DNA of 64,000 nt from Lewinella sp. IMCC34191 (GTDB lineage Bacteria > Bacteroidota > Bacteroidia > Chitinophagales > Saprospiraceae): assembly GCF_003390935.1 (NCBI RefSeq), contig NZ_QNQZ01000011.1, forward strand, positions 124,001 through 188,000, in the 5' to 3' direction. The notes under the pieces are model-generated. The model searched no databases. It had not been told where the DNA came from and saw only the letters and a program-made list of their open reading frames with translations. Below are positions 62,216 through 64,000 of the stretch, in pieces. The translations under genes were made by a program, and so were the position numbers. Every line of letters starts with the position of its first letter. Position 1 is the stretch's first letter.

Positions 62216-62554
62216 CTAAGCATAATGGCTCTCCATCCCTAACTCCTTGACCAGGAGGTAATAGAAGACGGCGCGGTGCTTACTGCGTTCGGTGTATTTT
62301 TTGCAGACGGACTGCACGGCATCCATAGCCTTTTCCTTGTCGGTCATCCCCAGTTTCTTCATGCAGAAGTTGTCGACCACCCGCTGCAGTTCCGTCTTGT
62401 CGCTGCACGCTACGCGGTTGGAGTCATTGTTGTAGATGGATGGCCCCAGTCCTTTGGTGACTTTGCGGAGGAGCTCCTTGTCTCCGTTTTGGTCTACCTT
62501 GCCCAGGGCGGTTTCGTAGGTAGCGACCTTTTCTTCGAATTTACTCACGTGCAT
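62216..62554 (-). CDS. DUF2853 family protein
   Basis: A 112-residue protein from Met 62554 (MHVSKFEEKVATYETALGKV), which matches the usual start of DUF2853 proteins; the frame extends to 62617. It is helical with KVTKGLGPSIYNNDSNRVACSDKTELQRVVDNFCMKKLGM and SKHRAVFYYLLVKELG, both DUF2853-like. Function is unknown in the family. It is divergent from the DUF4129 gene; the 140 bases between hold a dyad and a -7 box for that gene. Confidence 0.85.
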   Translation of the reverse strand: MHVSKFEEKVATYETALGKVDQNGDKELLRKVTKGLGPSIYNNDSNRVACSDKTELQRVVDNFCMKKLGMTDKEKAMDAVQSVCKKYTERSKHRAVFYYLLVKELGMESHYA

Positions 62555-62657
62555 GAATTGTTGTGCCAGAGGGACATCCGGCGGATTAAAAAAGGGAAAA
62601 TAGTAAAAAGCAGGCATTGTCCATTCGTTCCGCTTTAGGAAACACTGTTCGGCGCGC

Positions 62658-62688
62658 CGGCAACGGGATAAACGTTGCCGTATATTTG
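62658..62688 (+). promoter_or_regulatory. Promoter and candidate operator of the DUF4129 gene
   Basis: A perfect 8-bp dyad CGGCAACG-GGATAAA-CGTTGCCG (62658-62680) directly abuts TATATTTG (62681-62688), a full match to TAnnTTTG. The dyad fills the -33 to -7 spacer, the classic place for a repressor or activator. The start codon is at 62698, so the leader is very short. No TTG is found at -33. Confidence 0.6.
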
Positions 62689-62697
62689 ACTCTACCG

Positions 62698-63375
62698 ATG
62701 GCCCGCATTTTAACCCTCTTTTTCTTCACGTTTTGCGCCTTCCCGGCCGTGGCGATCGCCCAGGATAGCGAGATCTTCCCCGCCGATCGGCTGGAAGCGC
62801 TGCGCGAGGAGATCGTTTTCGAGGCACCCGTGGCCCGCGAAGAAACCGCCGGGGCGCCCGTCGGCTCATCGGCTCCGGACTTGTCCGACCTGCCGATGCC
62901 GGTGCTGGTGGGGATCGGAGGAATGCTGCTTGGCGCCCTGGGGCTACTCGTCTACGCACTGCTGAAAGGATGGCGGCGGAGCGCAGGAAATAAGTCCGTA
63001 AATCAACCCGAGCTATTTCACGACGAGATAGACGAGGAAACCCTGGTCAAGCACGGGGTGGACCCCAACCTGCTCGCACAGGCGGAGAAAACCGGTCAGT
63101 TCGATCTCGCGATTCGCCTGCACTACCTTCATACCCTGCAGATCCTCAACGAAGGCGGGCAGATCCGCTACCGCAAGGACTTCAGCAACCGGGACTACCT
63201 CCAACAGCTCCGCGAGCACCCCATTCGCGATGATTTCGATCAGGTAACCCGGGATTACGAACGGTACTGGTACGGTCAGTACCCCCTGGATACCCTCTCC
63301 TACCGCCTGGTGCGCAGTCGCTTCGATCGTATCACCGAACAGGTAGCCGGTCCGGCTAAAATGACCCGCGCATGA
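62698..63375 (+). CDS. DUF4129-like membrane protein
   Basis: A 225-residue protein starting at ATG 62698, which gives a clean signal peptide (ILTLFFFTFCAFPAVAIAQ); the frame runs back to 62617. A membrane helix follows (about 72-93; VLVGIGGMLLGALGLLVYALLKG), then a cytoplasmic DUF4129-type domain (about 120-215; DLAIRLHYLHTLQILNEGGQIRYRKDFSNRDYLQQL, YERYWYGQYPLD). Such proteins occur with DUF4350, MoxR ATPase and DUF58 proteins. RSAGN (about 99-103) is encoded by a dispersed 18-mer copy. It overlaps the next gene by four bases. Confidence 0.82.
   Translation: MARILTLFFFTFCAFPAVAIAQDSEIFPADRLEALREEIVFEAPVAREETAGAPVGSSAPDLSDLPMPVLVGIGGMLLGALGLLVYALLKGWRRSAGNKSVNQPELFHDEIDEETLVKHGVDPNLLAQAEKTGQFDLAIRLHYLHTLQILNEGGQIRYRKDFSNRDYLQQLREHPIRDDFDQVTRDYERYWYGQYPLDTLSYRLVRSRFDRITEQVAGPAKMTRA
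62972..62989 (-). repeat. Dispersed 18-mer, copy 9 (16/18), inside a gene
   Basis: GGCGGCGGAGCGCAGGAA on the plus strand within the DUF4129-like gene, just after the membrane helix; it codes for WRRSAGN there. Confidence 0.75.
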
Positions 63376-64000
63376 GGAGCGTAGCTTACTTGTACGCGGC
63401 CGTGATTTGCCTTTGCGGTTGTACGTCGACGGATTGGTCGGAAAACTACGACCCCGAGGGAAGCAACCCCTTTGACCTGCTCGCCCTGCGTGAATTGCTC
63501 TCCGCGCGCGCCGAAGGACTGCAAACCCTGCGCGACACGGCCGATCTGCACCGTCTTGATTCCGTAGGTGCGCGCAATTACCTGTTTGTTGGCCAGTATC
63601 CTTACTATTCCGACGAAGCCATTACGGACCTGCTGGACTACGTCAGCAAGGGCAACAATGCTTTCATCGTGGCCAAGCAGTTGCCGGAGGACCTGTTATT
63701 GCAACTCTTCACGGAGGATTGCTACGATCCCGAACAAGGAGGACTGCTGGAACCGGCCTTCCCGGAAGTTTACCTGGATTCCCTCACGGCCTTCCGGTAT
63801 CCGAGGGGCGACAGCTTCAAACTCGTCAATACGCGGTTTTGGGTGCCTGTGGCATTGCCATTGCAGGTTATCCCCGAAGTTCTCCTCTGCAATCCCGACC
63901 GAAACATCCAGGCGCTGGGTACCATTGATTCGGCCGGGATCAACTTTATCCGGGTTGACCGGGGAGCGGGAGCGATCTACCTGCACACTAACCCCATTTT
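63372..64000 (+). CDS. DUF4350-like lipoprotein (5' part)
   Basis: The frame opens at ATG 63372, overlapping the DUF4129 stop (ATGA), and runs to the window end without a stop, giving 209 codons. The product starts MRSVAYLYAAVICLCGC, a lipoprotein signal with lipobox LCGC (Cys at about 17), followed by YDPEGSNPFDLLALREL, DSVGARNYLFVGQYPYYSD and LLDYVSKGNNAFIVAKQLP, consistent with the DUF4350 domain that often follows DUF4129. The coupled arrangement suggests an operon that continues beyond the window, perhaps with MoxR and DUF58 genes (inference). Confidence 0.8.
   Translation, partial: MRSVAYLYAAVICLCGCTSTDWSENYDPEGSNPFDLLALRELLSARAEGLQTLRDTADLHRLDSVGARNYLFVGQYPYYSDEAITDLLDYVSKGNNAFIVAKQLPEDLLLQLFTEDCYDPEQGGLLEPAFPEVYLDSLTAFRYPRGDSFKLVNTRFWVPVALPLQVIPEVLLCNPDRNIQALGTIDSAGINFIRVDRGAGAIYLHTNPI

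Overview
The window looks like chromosomal DNA from a member of the Bacteroidota, most likely the Saprospiria/Lewinella branch (inference from gene content; no phylogeny was run). The signs are several very large secreted proteins ending in type IX secretion (T9SS) sorting domains, a SusC/SusD pair, a two-helix TonB protein, a mitochondrial-like citrate synthase, and promoters of the Bacteroidota type (TTG, 19-20 bases, TAnnTTTG) rather than Shine-Dalgarno-driven starts. No rRNA, CRISPR array, insertion sequence or prophage was seen. There is one tRNA, tRNA-Ser(CGA).

Layout. 1-5.2 kb: the 3' end of clpP, a T9SS cargo protein, a lipoprotein-type methyltransferase and an exported erythromycin-esterase-like protein. 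5.5-8.6 kb: a tight minus-strand run read gltA, gcvH, vanZ-like, tonB, closed by a strong terminator. 8.7-18.2 kb: housekeeping genes (aldo/keto reductase, NAD(P)-binding protein, LolA-like protein, MarR regulator plus LolC/E-like permease, fatty acid desaturase, alkaline phosphatase, DprA). 18.37-18.9 kb: tRNA-Ser followed by a four-armed inverted repeat and 131-bp tandem repeats. 18.9-33.6 kb: three minus-strand paralogues encoding secreted beta-helix/T9SS proteins of 987, 3056 and about 531 residues. The 3056-residue one carries four beta-helix modules, two almost identical, and a long acidic MopE-like repeat array. 33.7-41.2 kb: recQ, kpsF/gutQ, the rpsF-rpsR-rplI operon with a clear promoter and structured leader, a HEAT-like protein, an M23 peptidase and an ECF-type sigma factor. 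41.5-45.1 kb: a cysteine-less thioredoxin-like protein, a lone receiver protein, an XRE regulator and a four-gene envelope/stress-like cluster. 45.1-52.7 kb: a minus-strand operon susC, susD, small lipoprotein, Tat-exported aminotransferase, AEC transporter. 52.9-56.5 kb: a helical-repeat protein and a sodium/solute symporter. 56.5-64 kb: secG, an ArsR-type regulator, a second M23 peptidase, a glutaryl-CoA-dehydrogenase-like enzyme, an SDR, a DUF2853 protein and the start of a DUF4129/DUF4350 operon that runs off the window.

The least explained features are (1) an 18-base sequence, TACCTGCGCTCCGCCGCA, present in nine copies in both orientations, between genes and inside genes; (2) the four-armed inverted repeat with 131-bp tandem repeats beside tRNA-Ser; (3) the internally amplified 3056-residue surface protein and its paralogues; (4) a SusCD operon that includes a Tat-exported PLP aminotransferase and an AEC transporter; and (5) a roughly 95-nt candidate small RNA at 57.75-57.85 kb. 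All functional assignments rest on reading the sequence and recalling family features; no database search was run.
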